Shown piece by piece: positions 52,725 through 61,520 of a stretch of 64,000 nucleotides of DNA (its first letter is position 1; each line of letters opens with the position of its first letter). Origin of the DNA: Polynucleobacter sp. AP-Kaivos-20-H2 (GTDB taxonomy: Bacteria; Pseudomonadota; Gammaproteobacteria; Burkholderiales; Burkholderiaceae). The notes below the pieces were generated by a model. The model had not been told where the DNA came from and made no database searches. It worked only from the letters and a program-made list of their open reading frames with translations. The position numbers were made by a program, and so were the translations under genes. The stretch is from assembly GCF_018882215.1 (NCBI RefSeq), contig NZ_JACVOX010000002.1:372001-436000 (forward strand), read 5' to 3'.

Positions 52725-53371
52725 ATCATGCTGATAAATTTATTCATCATCTCAAGACCAGCCCTACCACTTTTTTCTGGATGGAACTGCATTCCCCATA
52801 CCTTATTATGGTTTATCACCGCACTTATTTGCAGGCCACCATAATTACAGGATGCAATAATTTCGGTTTCACTTGTTGGGCAAGCCATAAAAGAGTGCAC
52901 AAAATAAACAGGCGATCCGAGCGCAATTGCCTCCAAGGGAGAGCCGGTCCAACTACTTGTATTTGGTCCATATTGAAGTGGACTCCAACCTATATGCGGA
53001 ACTTTTCTATGAAATTCTCCAGAATCGCCAATAGCATTTATTTTTCTGACGGGGCCCTTAATAAGACCGAGCCCGAACTCATCACCAAACTCCTCACTAG
53101 TATCCATGAGCATTTGCATCCCAAGACAAATCCCTAATAAATTAGCGCCATCTTTAACCCCGCTTTTGATTGCTTCATCCAATCCCGCTTCTGAAAGACG
53201 CTTCATTCCCTCGCCAAAAGCCCCAACACCTGGAAGAATAATTTTTTGAGCACTGCGAATTTCATTTGGGTCGGAAGAGATCTTTGGGATTCCTCCACAA
53301 TACTGAATTGCTCTGCTTACGCTCTTTAGATTTCCAAGACCGTAATCGACTATGATGACTTCAGTTTGCAT
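52721..53371 (-). CDS. HisH-type glutamine amidotransferase subunit (set 2)
   Basis: A 216-residue class I glutaminase: IIVDYGLGNLKSVSRAI at the start, LPGVGAFGEGM, catalytic Cys in LGICLGMQML and His/Glu in MQFHPEKSG. It is a second copy of the function found at 30107-30718, divergent in sequence. The partner HisF-like and PP-loop amidotransferase genes follow upstream. Supplies ammonia for amidination of the nonulosonate or its precursor. Overlaps HisF-like gene by 11 bp. Confidence 0.92.
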   Translation of the reverse strand: MQTEVIIVDYGLGNLKSVSRAIQYCGGIPKISSDPNEIRSAQKIILPGVGAFGEGMKRLSEAGLDEAIKSGVKDGANLLGICLGMQMLMDTSEEFGDEFGLGLIKGPVRKINAIGDSGEFHRKVPHIGWSPLQYGPNTSSWTGSPLEAIALGSPVYFVHSFMACPTSETEIIASCNYGGLQISAVINHNKVWGMQFHPEKSGRAGLEMMNKFISMI

Positions 53372-54128
53372 AATGACGGACAGGTAAATTATTATTCAAT
53401 GCAAAATTTCTAATTTCAGGCAAATTCAGCCTTTTATAATGGAGAATATCGGCCATAGCAATAGCACCTACTCCACCAATATTAACGGCATCCATTAAGT
53501 CTTCGACCTTACCCATTCCGCCGCTAGCAATCAATGGAACAGAACAAATCGCTGAAACCTCTTTCAATAAAGCGAGATCGAAACCATTCCTTGTTCCCTC
53601 CCTATCTACGGATGTTAAAAGAACTTCACCGGCACCTTTTAATAGAGCAACTGAAATCCATTCAAGAACATCTAGCCCAGTTCTCTCCCTTCCTCCGTGG
53701 GTATAGACCTCCCATTGATTTGATTGATTTTTCTTTGCCTCAACCGATAAGACAACAGCCTGACTCCCAAACCTATAAGCCAATTCACTGATTAAATTGG
53801 GGTTTTCTACTGCGGCGGTGTTAATTGCAATCTTATCTGCGCCAAGTCGCAATATATTTCGAGCATCATCAACAGAACGAATGCCACCACCAACAGTCAT
53901 AGGAACAAAAATATTTTCTGCCGCTCTCTCAATTATCTCTGCTAAATGATTTCTTCCATATAAGCTTGCAACACAATCCATATAGATTAATTCGTCAACA
54001 CCATCTTCATAATATTTTTTTGCAAATGCGTTGGGCTCCCCCATCACCCTGAGACCCTCCATCCGAATACCCTTTATAAGGTTTTCACCTTTAATATCGA
54101 GCCTTGCGATTAATCTGACATTATTCAT
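53361..54128 (-). CDS. HisF-type acetamidino modification protein (set 2)
   Basis: A 255-residue TIM barrel of the HisF family: RLIARLDIKGENLIKGIRM, ELIYMDCVASLYGRNHL, VGGGIRSVDDARNILRLGAD, LTSVDREGTRNGFDLALL and LIASGGMGKVEDL. It differs from the copy at 29321 (which begins MLRPRITPCLLIQ), so the two sets are not recent duplicates. ATG 54128. Works with the HisH-like subunit and amidotransferase on either side. Confidence 0.9.
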   Translation of the reverse strand: MNNVRLIARLDIKGENLIKGIRMEGLRVMGEPNAFAKKYYEDGVDELIYMDCVASLYGRNHLAEIIERAAENIFVPMTVGGGIRSVDDARNILRLGADKIAINTAAVENPNLISELAYRFGSQAVVLSVEAKKNQSNQWEVYTHGGRERTGLDVLEWISVALLKGAGEVLLTSVDREGTRNGFDLALLKEVSAICSVPLIASGGMGKVEDLMDAVNIGGVGAIAMADILHYKRLNLPEIRNFALNNNLPVRHYAN

Positions 54129-54134
54129 GCCGCT

Positions 54135-55448
54135 TTAATCTTTAATAGGATGACGCAATCTCCAGTTACCGCTTTCATAAATCCACAAATGAGGCGATCT
54201 AAACTGATTAGTGAGGAGTCTAAAATATTCTTTGTCCATTCTTGGCACTTCAAACATTTGACTAGCTTGAGGAAATTGATTTTGGTCGATAGTAAGGTAA
54301 GAAAACATTTCATTGATAAAACGTTCTGGATATTCATGATCATACTTGCGTACTAATGCTACGCCTTCGGCCCTATCTATATCGCCTGACCTAATCTCTT
54401 GAGCTGCATCATAACTTGCCCTACCAATTCCAAATTTTGTACCAGTAGTGTAGTAATGCAAATCATCAATTCTGTCATCAATACTATTGTATTTGGAATA
54501 AGTTCCAGGCGTTCTTTCGGGAGAGGCTTCAAACCCTCCATTTTCTACTGCATAGTAATAGCAATTTTGAGGATGCCATTTAAGGTAGTACCCAAGGTAG
54601 TGGACTTCCACCTTTTTTTCCTCAATTAGGTTGGGGTCAGCAGGCAAGTATGGCTGCAAATCGTTTTGATCCAGCCCAAATTTCTCCTTGAGGTCTGCTA
54701 CAGAGACCCCGCCTAGATAAATATTTGATTGATTCCCCGATGTAAAGTAAGCCCAATCTCTCTTGGGAGTTTCGGTATCGCTTATAGGGTTGCCGTATTC
54801 GGCTTCATTTTCACCATAAAAAACAAGAGGGATATTAAATAACAAGGCCATTTTAGGAGCTAGCGCCTTTTGCCCGAACATAAATGCCTGAAATGGATGA
54901 AATAGTAACTCTGTTGAGAGTCTCGTCAGTAATCTATGAACTTTTCCATTCGGTGTCATTAAAAAGTTATCATGCCCAGCGTGTATCCAAGACTGAAAAT
55001 TGCGCCAGCCCCATTCTGTGTATACATGGGGTGCCCAGGTAACTGTTAATGGGTGCATTCCATATTTATTTTTCAATATGTGAGATGCATAAAAACTATC
55101 CTTGCCCCCAGATCCGGGAACAATGCAGTCGTAGGACCCATCATCTTTGCGATGTTGGTTGCAAAGGTCCATTAACTGCTTTTCTCTTAAGGCCCAGTCG
55201 ATTGATGTTTTTTTATACTCGGCAAACTTGCAAGCATCACATACTCCATCCCCATCAAAGAAAATGGTTTCCTTTTTGGTTTCCTTTGTATGTTGGTACT
55301 CAACGGCTGAATTAGGCCTTTGATTTGAAATCACACATTTCTTGCAATAGCAGACCGTCCGAGGGAGTCCGTAAAAAGCATCTGGATCATCAACTTCTGC
55401 GCTATATTTTGAAAAATTTATCTCGTTTGGGTATACGATTTTATTCAC
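54135..55448 (-). CDS. N-acetyl sugar amidotransferase, PseA/LegA-like (set 2)
   Basis: A 437-residue PP-loop enzyme. Two Cys pairs (CYCKKCVISNQRP and VCDACKFAEYK) give a zinc-ribbon-like start and VPGSGGKDSFYASHIL is the PP-loop. Longer than set 1 by about 55 residues, with an extended C-terminal part (YSKYNSIDDRIDDLHYYTTG). The start is GTG 55448, overlapping the PtmE-like gene. In Campylobacter and Legionella, PseA-type enzymes make acetamidino nonulosonates; the neighbouring Leg genes suggest a legionaminic acid derivative. Confidence 0.92.
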   Translation of the reverse strand: MNKIVYPNEINFSKYSAEVDDPDAFYGLPRTVCYCKKCVISNQRPNSAVEYQHTKETKKETIFFDGDGVCDACKFAEYKKTSIDWALREKQLMDLCNQHRKDDGSYDCIVPGSGGKDSFYASHILKNKYGMHPLTVTWAPHVYTEWGWRNFQSWIHAGHDNFLMTPNGKVHRLLTRLSTELLFHPFQAFMFGQKALAPKMALLFNIPLVFYGENEAEYGNPISDTETPKRDWAYFTSGNQSNIYLGGVSVADLKEKFGLDQNDLQPYLPADPNLIEEKKVEVHYLGYYLKWHPQNCYYYAVENGGFEASPERTPGTYSKYNSIDDRIDDLHYYTTGTKFGIGRASYDAAQEIRSGDIDRAEGVALVRKYDHEYPERFINEMFSYLTIDQNQFPQASQMFEVPRMDKEYFRLLTNQFRSPHLWIYESGNWRLRHPIKD

Positions 55449-56514
55449 TATGGATACTCTTTTTATTTAAACCTGCATTTGCTAAATCCAAATCATTTGG
55501 TCGACCAACATCTAGCCATGGCTCAAACATTGGATATGCAACAACTTTTTTTTGTCTCTCCCTAATAGTTTCAAATAAGGCGGGCATATCACAATACTGA
55601 TTAGGAGTTAAAAATCGAAGGCACCTAGGTGTTAGGACATAAACGCCGGCATTTATATGGCTTCTGTAAACCGGTTTTTCCTCGAACCCCACAATCTGAG
55701 TACCCTCCATGCGCACAACCCCATAGGGATTCTGTAACTCATAGAGTCTAACCGCCATAGTCGCATCGGCCTGGTGTCGTTCATGGAAATTAAGAACATC
55801 TCCATAGCCAATATCGGTAATCACATCTCCATTAGTAACTAGAAATGGCTCATCAATTTCTTCACCTAACAAACTTAATGCTCCTGCAGTACCTAGAGGA
55901 TTTTCCTCTTCCAAGTACCCTATTTGAACGCCAAAACGACTACCATCTCCAAAATAATCCTTAATTATATGACCCAAATAATTAATTGATATTATAAAAT
56001 TTACAAACCCATCTGCCTTGGCTCTTTCAATAATATGCTCAAGCATGGGCTTTCCAGCAATGGGGAGCATTGGCTTTGGGCAAGACTCGGTTAAAGGCAT
56101 CAACCTTTTACCAAACCCCCCGGCCATGACAATCATGAGATTTTTCCTCTCCTCAATCACAGTTACTTCATCCCATAAATGTAGACCAACCAAATTTCCA
56201 TCCCCATCCACAACTGGGATTTGCTGGATCTTGTTCACAACCATTAATTGCAAGACGCTCTCTCTAGAAAGTTCAGGGTGAACTACCAGCGCATTCTTGT
56301 GAATGATAGAATGAACCCCACTATCTAGTTGAAGACCACTTAGTAAGCCCCTGCGAATATCACCGTCTGAAATTGTTCCAATAAGTTTATTACTACCATC
56401 AATAACCAGAACTATTTTAAGACCGGTTTCATCAAGACACTTAATAGCATCTTGGATTTTTGATTCTCTAGAAAGAGCTGTATCAGACCATTTTGGATTA
56501 TTGTTCACCGCCAA
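55441..56514 (-). CDS. ptmE: PtmE-like nucleotidyltransferase with CBS pair
   Basis: A 357-residue protein: an N-terminal pair of CBS domains (about 10-115; LIGTISDGDIRRGLL is the CBS core) and a C-terminal nucleotidyltransferase with IVMAGGFGKRLMPLTESCPK, PMLPIAGKPMLEHII and LVTNGDVITD. PtmE of C. jejuni has the same layout and makes GDP-GlcN/GDP-GlcNAc for the GDP route to legionaminic acid. The start is TTG 56514 with AGG just upstream; no ATG is near. It lies between LegG-like and amidotransferase genes. Confidence 0.9.
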   Translation of the reverse strand: MAVNNNPKWSDTALSRESKIQDAIKCLDETGLKIVLVIDGSNKLIGTISDGDIRRGLLSGLQLDSGVHSIIHKNALVVHPELSRESVLQLMVVNKIQQIPVVDGDGNLVGLHLWDEVTVIEERKNLMIVMAGGFGKRLMPLTESCPKPMLPIAGKPMLEHIIERAKADGFVNFIISINYLGHIIKDYFGDGSRFGVQIGYLEEENPLGTAGALSLLGEEIDEPFLVTNGDVITDIGYGDVLNFHERHQADATMAVRLYELQNPYGVVRMEGTQIVGFEEKPVYRSHINAGVYVLTPRCLRFLTPNQYCDMPALFETIRERQKKVVAYPMFEPWLDVGRPNDLDLANAGLNKKSIHSE

Positions 56515-56521
56515 AAACCTA

Positions 56522-57682
56522 TCAATTAATATTTAAATCATGAAATATCTTATTTAAAGGGGTCTTTAAATCAAACCTCTCTAGCGCTTGGATAATTTTG
56601 TTGCTTGCGCCACCGTCCCCATAGGGATTTTTAGTATTTCGCGCTTGAGCTTTGAAGTTTTTAGACAGGGCCAAATCTATCGCAGCAGAAATATCACATG
56701 CAAGTGGATCACAGTCGATTATCGAGGATGCTTTTACCCTTCCATCCTGTCGGGAGCCTATATTTATTGTGGGTACGCCAAAGGATGGAGCCTCCATAAT
56801 ACCGCTTGAAGAATTTCCAATGACCACATCGACAAACTGTAGACAAGAGAGATATCTCAACTGGCCCATCGAGTGAAATGCTTGTGCGTTTAAATTATGA
56901 CTACAAAATTCTTTAATTAAGGCCATAATGCCTCGACTGCCATTATCCGCATTAGGCATAGTAAACAATAGATTTGCATCCGAATAGCCTGCCAGCGCTT
57001 CTAGCAACGCATTCATTTGCATTTCTGCACTAGCAATATCAAGAGTTGCAGGATGAAAAGTGATTAAAAAATTTCTATGCGAAAAGCTTACTCCAAGGGC
57101 ATTTTCAATCTCACCTTTTGACAGGAGACTTGCCTGCAAAATTGCGTCAACACCCAAACCGCCAACACAATAAATGCTATCTGGAGTTTCTCCGAGCTGT
57201 CTTACGCGTTTAGCATACTCATCCATCGCAACAAAATGTAATTGCGATAACTTTGTAATTGAGTGCCGGAAACCCTCATCAAGGGCGCCTTGCGTGCTCT
57301 CGCCTCCATGTAAATGTGCTATTGGAATTTTTGCAATTGATGCAGCAATTGCGGCGGCTAATATTTCATACCTATCGCCTAACAACAACACAATATCTGG
57401 CTTTAAATCATGAAGCGCATCAGCTAACCCTATCAAAGCAAGTCCCATAGATTTAGTTAGCCCTATCGCGGTATCGGAACTTAAAAGCATCTCTACTTTT
57501 TTGCTAATATCAAAAGCATCCCGCTCAATTTCCACGGCCGTTAAACCAAATTCAGGCGAAAGGTGTGATCCAGTAACCAGTATCTGTAATTCCAATTCTT
57601 TGGAGTGTTTGATTGCAAGCATTAGCTGACGCAATAGCCCATACTCCGCCCTAGTGCCAGTAACTACGCATATTTTTTTCAT
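56522..57682 (-). CDS. legG: Hydrolysing NDP-sugar 2-epimerase (LegG/NeuC-like)
   Basis: A 386-residue GT-B-fold epimerase that hydrolyses an NDP-linked diacetamido sugar to a free 2-epimer, the substrate of the NeuB-type synthase. KICVVTGTRAEYGLLRQLM, PIAHLHGGESTQGALDEGFRH and VIGNSSSGIMEAPSFGVPTI are hallmark NeuC/LegG blocks. ATG 57682 overlaps the stop of the synthase gene. In this pathway it would act on GDP-2,4-diacetamido-2,4,6-trideoxy-glucose to give the manno-configured free sugar. Confidence 0.93.
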   Translation of the reverse strand: MKKICVVTGTRAEYGLLRQLMLAIKHSKELELQILVTGSHLSPEFGLTAVEIERDAFDISKKVEMLLSSDTAIGLTKSMGLALIGLADALHDLKPDIVLLLGDRYEILAAAIAASIAKIPIAHLHGGESTQGALDEGFRHSITKLSQLHFVAMDEYAKRVRQLGETPDSIYCVGGLGVDAILQASLLSKGEIENALGVSFSHRNFLITFHPATLDIASAEMQMNALLEALAGYSDANLLFTMPNADNGSRGIMALIKEFCSHNLNAQAFHSMGQLRYLSCLQFVDVVIGNSSSGIMEAPSFGVPTINIGSRQDGRVKASSIIDCDPLACDISAAIDLALSKNFKAQARNTKNPYGDGGASNKIIQALERFDLKTPLNKIFHDLNIN

Positions 57683-58701
57683 TTGAGAGAAATCATCTCA
57701 TCTATATCAAAATTTTTAGTAGCAACCCTACCGATTACACTGTGCCATTCCATTGGGGATATTCCAATACCGGGCCTTTTAGTTGTTACATTTTCTATTG
57801 TAAAAATCTCACCAGCCATTATTTTTTTGGAAGCAACAATTGATTTTCTCACTACATTAATATTCCGAAGTTCAGACTTGGTTGCCTTTTTTTCACCATC
57901 ACCCAAAGCAAGCTCAACATTTCTAATAGATTGAATCATCGCCTTTAATTCATCAGGAATTAAAGAGCACGCATGATCTGGTCCAGACATTCCCCTATCA
58001 AGGGTAAAGTGCTTTTCAATGATTTTAGCGCCTAAAGATACCGCAGCTATTGGAATCTCTATTCCGGCGGTATGATCTGAATATCCAACCTCCACTCCAA
58101 ACTTAGAGTGAATCGAGAGCATGGCCCTTAGGTTAACCTCCCTCATTGGGGCTGGATATTCTGTGGTGCAATGCAGCAAAGAAATCTTTGATTTATTAAT
58201 TCCATTCGATGTAAAGACAGTCACAGCGTCCCCAATCTCATTCATACTAGCCATCCCAGTTGAAATAATTACTTTCTCAGCAACTTGAGAAATTTTTTCT
58301 AGGTAAGGAAGGTTTGTTATTTCGCCAGAAGGAATCTTAAATAAACGCTGTCCGAGGCCAACTAATAAATCGATACTATCCAAATCAAAAGCAGTTGAAA
58401 GGAATCCAATATTTCTGGAAATGCAATGCTTGATTAGCATCTGATGATCTACTAAGCTTAACTCAAGACGTCTTAGCATTTCAAATTGAGACTCTGAATT
58501 CTTTGTATTAATTTTTTGATAGTCCGCTTTTTCTGCAAGCCTTATAACTTGATTGCTGGCTATAAATGTTTGAAACTTTACATAATCAGCACCTGCTTGT
58601 GCAGCTACATCAACTAAACTTTTTGCCAATTCAATTGAGCCATTATGATTTACGCCAGCCTCGGCAATGATTAGCACAGGAGATGCATTCCGAATAGTCA
58701 T
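57679..58701 (-). CDS. legI: Nonulosonate (legionaminic acid) synthase, NeuB-like
   Basis: A 340-residue enzyme that condenses phosphoenolpyruvate with a free diacetamido-trideoxy-mannose. The TIM-barrel part has IIAEAGVNHNGSIELAK, YVKFQTF, ISTGMASMNEIGDAV, VGYSDHTAGIEIPI and KIIEKHFTLDRGMSGPDHA; the C-terminal SAF/antifreeze-like domain (about 280-340) has VASKKIMAGEIFTIENV and KRPGIGISP. Full-length for the NeuB family. It sits between LegH-like and LegG genes. Legionaminic rather than sialic acid is inferred from the LegB/LegC neighbours. Confidence 0.93.
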   Translation of the reverse strand: MTIRNASPVLIIAEAGVNHNGSIELAKSLVDVAAQAGADYVKFQTFIASNQVIRLAEKADYQKINTKNSESQFEMLRRLELSLVDHQMLIKHCISRNIGFLSTAFDLDSIDLLVGLGQRLFKIPSGEITNLPYLEKISQVAEKVIISTGMASMNEIGDAVTVFTSNGINKSKISLLHCTTEYPAPMREVNLRAMLSIHSKFGVEVGYSDHTAGIEIPIAAVSLGAKIIEKHFTLDRGMSGPDHACSLIPDELKAMIQSIRNVELALGDGEKKATKSELRNINVVRKSIVASKKIMAGEIFTIENVTTKRPGIGISPMEWHSVIGRVATKNFDIDEMISLK

Positions 58702-59331
58702 TTAATGGCCCGCTAAAAACTTGGTATCATCAGCTAGATCTTGGGTCACCAAAGATCCCATACCAATGAAACAATTTGAACCAATTCTTACTCCATGCTT
58801 AACAACTGCTCCACTAGCAATAAATGTATCAGATCCAATATTTATCCCACCATTTAGCCTGACCCCAGTTGAAATATGGCAGTGATCACCAATAGTGGTG
58901 TCATGCTCAATTAATGCCATAGAATTAATAATACAGTTTCGACCAATCTCAACCCCAGAATTGATAACAGCTCCATGCATCACGATAGTACCCTCCCCTA
59001 CTTTCGCACGCTTAGATACGTACGCTCGCGAGGAGATTATTACTGGTGCTTTAAATCCAATGCTTAATATTTTTGAAAATAATAATTTGCGCGGATTTGG
59101 AGAATGAATTTGTCCAACGACAATAAATGCAAAATCATATCTCCCCTTCAAATCTAGCAAGTCGGAGTCTTGCCCAATTTTAGAATACCCAAATATCTTA
59201 TCTACCGAATCATCTTGCTCATCTGTAACTACCCCTGCAATTTGAAATCGATCCTCATCCTCTATAACATCAACACATGATCTTGCGTGGCCACCTGCTC
59301 CAACTAGGATTAAATTTGATTTATCGACCAT
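58702..59331 (-). CDS. legH: NeuD/PglD-family sugar N/O-acetyltransferase (LegH-like)
   Basis: A 209-residue protein with a small Rossmann-like N-terminal part (LILVGAGGHARSCVDVIED) and a left-handed beta-helix (INSGVEIGRNCIINSM, TTIGDHCHISTGVRLNG, FIGMGSLVTQDL). PglD/LegH acetylate the 4-amino group of UDP/GDP-4-amino-4,6-dideoxy-GlcNAc. IEHDTTIGDHCHI contains the His residues expected at the active site. It follows the LegC-like aminotransferase, whose product is its substrate. The specific assignment as LegH rests on operon position. Confidence 0.85.
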   Translation of the reverse strand: MVDKSNLILVGAGGHARSCVDVIEDEDRFQIAGVVTDEQDDSVDKIFGYSKIGQDSDLLDLKGRYDFAFIVVGQIHSPNPRKLLFSKILSIGFKAPVIISSRAYVSKRAKVGEGTIVMHGAVINSGVEIGRNCIINSMALIEHDTTIGDHCHISTGVRLNGGINIGSDTFIASGAVVKHGVRIGSNCFIGMGSLVTQDLADDTKFLAGH

Positions 59332-59334
59332 AAA

Positions 59335-60516
59335 TCAGGAGCCCATTAAAAGAGTCGGGCTACTTGGAATATTAATTACCCGCTTAACCATAGACTCAGC
59401 ATTTGTAAGATCCATTCTTGGGCAATTTGCATAAATTTCCAGCTGATGCATTAATGTCCAGAGAGGCCTTACACCTATACCGGCTTCATTAGAGGACTTC
59501 AGGAGGGTGTCACGTAAATGTTCAAACCTTTCGTCAATTACTACGCCCTGTAGCCAATAATTACTTTTACATTCTCGCGGCTCTGAAATTAAGCTAATAC
59601 CATCAATGCCCTCAAATGTTTTTTTGTAAACACTGTAGAGCTCGCGCTTTTTGTTGACTAAGCGATTAACACCCTCAAGCTGAGCACATCCAAGTGCAGC
59701 ATTTAGATTGGGCAATCTATAGTTATATCCAATCTCATCATGATAATAATTCCAAGGATGCGATATTTTAGCCGTAGTTGTAATGTGCTTTAAACGCTTA
59801 GCCAACGAAGAGTCATTAGTTAATAATGCACCGCCGCCGCCAGTTGTAATTATTTTATTTCCATTGAAGCTTAATACTCCAATTTTTCCAAAAGTTCCAG
59901 TATGCCTACCTCGATAAAAACTACCCAAAGACTCAGCCGCATCCTCAACTAGATCTATATTAAACTCTTTGCATAAATTCAAAAGCTCATCCATTTCAAC
60001 TGGGTGGCCAAAGACATGCATTGGAATAATAGCTTTAATTTTTTTATTGGTATTTATATTTATGCATTGCCCCAATGACTGTCGTGTATTTCTAAGAAGA
60101 TAATCGCGAAGCTTACTGAAGTCCGCGCCCAAATTATTAGGTAGGCAATCATAAAAATGAGGTGTAGCGCCACAGTAACTGACTGCATTGGCTGTAGCTA
60201 TAAATGTGGCAGCAGGAACCAGAACCTCATCCCCCTTACCTACATCGATAACTGTTAACGCAACGTGCAGTGCGGCAGTACCATTTACAACTGCAACTGC
60301 ATGTGCTGCTCCAGTATATTTAGCAAGATCCGACTCAAAGCGATCTACAAATTTACCAACAGATGATACAAAAGTGGAATCGAGACACTCTTTTAGGTAC
60401 AGCCATTCATTTCCCTGAAAGCATGGCTCATGAAGTACTGATGGCTTTGCGCCAATAGCTCTAGTGATTGCATCAATTACGCTATGAACAAGTTGAGTGT
60501 CTTGGCTTACATTCAT
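59335..60516 (-). CDS. legC: LegC-family PLP aminotransferase
   Basis: A 393-residue DegT-family aminotransferase. VNGTAALHVALTVIDVGKG gives the cofactor loop, LVEDAAESLGSFYRGRHTG the ring-stacking Asp, and LSFNGNKIITTGGGGALLT the Schiff-base Lys221, whose KIITTGGGG form is typical of the LegC group. It aminates the C4 ketone of the LegB product. The ATG overlaps the LegB stop (TAATG), so they are coupled. Distinct from the aminotransferase at 45258, which has an NKHITTGEGG motif. Confidence 0.93.
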   Translation of the reverse strand: MNVSQDTQLVHSVIDAITRAIGAKPSVLHEPCFQGNEWLYLKECLDSTFVSSVGKFVDRFESDLAKYTGAAHAVAVVNGTAALHVALTVIDVGKGDEVLVPAATFIATANAVSYCGATPHFYDCLPNNLGADFSKLRDYLLRNTRQSLGQCININTNKKIKAIIPMHVFGHPVEMDELLNLCKEFNIDLVEDAAESLGSFYRGRHTGTFGKIGVLSFNGNKIITTGGGGALLTNDSSLAKRLKHITTTAKISHPWNYYHDEIGYNYRLPNLNAALGCAQLEGVNRLVNKKRELYSVYKKTFEGIDGISLISEPRECKSNYWLQGVVIDERFEHLRDTLLKSSNEAGIGVRPLWTLMHQLEIYANCPRMDLTNAESMVKRVINIPSSPTLLMGS

Positions 60517-61520
60517 TACAGGTTATAAATGTCCACTTTATATTTAGAAAGATTTTTTTTATCCCTAAACCATTCAATCGTCTGAATCAAACCCTCTCTA
60601 AAACCTTCGATACCAGCATATTTTGGCTCCCACCCAAACATCATTTTAGCCTTAGAGTTGTCAGCCCATAGTCTTTCAACCTCTGAATTCTTTGGGCGCT
60701 GACGAATATCCTCAGAGATAAAATTAATAGGGACTCCCATAATAGAGGCCATCAACTCTGCAGTTTCTTTTATGGAAATTTCAAATCCACTGCCCAGATT
60801 TACTACTTCGCCAATTCCTGCATCAGAATTTAAAATTTTTACGAATCCAGATACGGTATCAAGAACAAAACTAAAGTCACGCGTTGGATGTGTTGCTCCA
60901 AGACGAAGGTCGTAGTTATTACTTGCTAACTGTGTAATGATGGTAGGTATAACTGCTCTGGCTGACTGTCGAGGCCCATATGTATTAAATGGTCGAACAG
61001 TAACAACTGGTAAGTTAAATGATGAATAGAATGAATATGCGAGTTGATCGGCTCCAATTTTCGAGGCAGAGTAAGGGGATTGACCCACTATAGGGTGAAT
61101 CTCATTGATGGGTACGTACTGAGCTGTTCCATATACTTCGCTGGTAGAGGTATGAATGACTCTTTTAATGTCGCACTCCTTTGCAGCCTGTAAGATATTT
61201 AAAGTTCCCTTTATATTGGTATCAATATAGGTATCAGGCGAATGATAAGAGAATGGAATCGCAATTAATGCTGCTAAATGCATTATGGCATCGCAACCCC
61301 TTGCCGCCTCTTTAACCCCATGCGGATCTCTAATATCACCTGAAAAAATTTCAAACTTTCCTCGGACATCAGCAGCACATTCATCAAGCCAACCCCAAGA
61401 ATTAAAAGAATTGTATTGAACAAAAGCTTTAACCTCAAACCCATCACGAACCAAGGCTTCCGTTAAATGGGATCCTATAAAACCATCAGCCCCAGTTATG
61501 AGTACTTTTGATTTAGTCAT
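60516..61520 (-). CDS. legB: LegB-like NAD-dependent 4,6-dehydratase
   Basis: An extended SDR of about 334 residues that makes a 4-keto-6-deoxy-GlcNAc nucleotide, GDP-linked if the pathway is LegB/PtmE-type. VLITGADGFIGSHLTEALV is the NAD site, HTSTSEVYGTAQY the Ser/Thr region and PYSASKIGADQL the Tyr/Lys pair; VTVRPFNTYGPRQSAR follows. ATG 61520 with AGGTG a few bases upstream is preferred to GTG 61526. It starts the six-gene legB-legC-legH-legI-legG-ptmE run. Confidence 0.92.
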   Translation of the reverse strand: MTKSKVLITGADGFIGSHLTEALVRDGFEVKAFVQYNSFNSWGWLDECAADVRGKFEIFSGDIRDPHGVKEAARGCDAIMHLAALIAIPFSYHSPDTYIDTNIKGTLNILQAAKECDIKRVIHTSTSEVYGTAQYVPINEIHPIVGQSPYSASKIGADQLAYSFYSSFNLPVVTVRPFNTYGPRQSARAVIPTIITQLASNNYDLRLGATHPTRDFSFVLDTVSGFVKILNSDAGIGEVVNLGSGFEISIKETAELMASIMGVPINFISEDIRQRPKNSEVERLWADNSKAKMMFGWEPKYAGIEGFREGLIQTIEWFRDKKNLSKYKVDIYNL

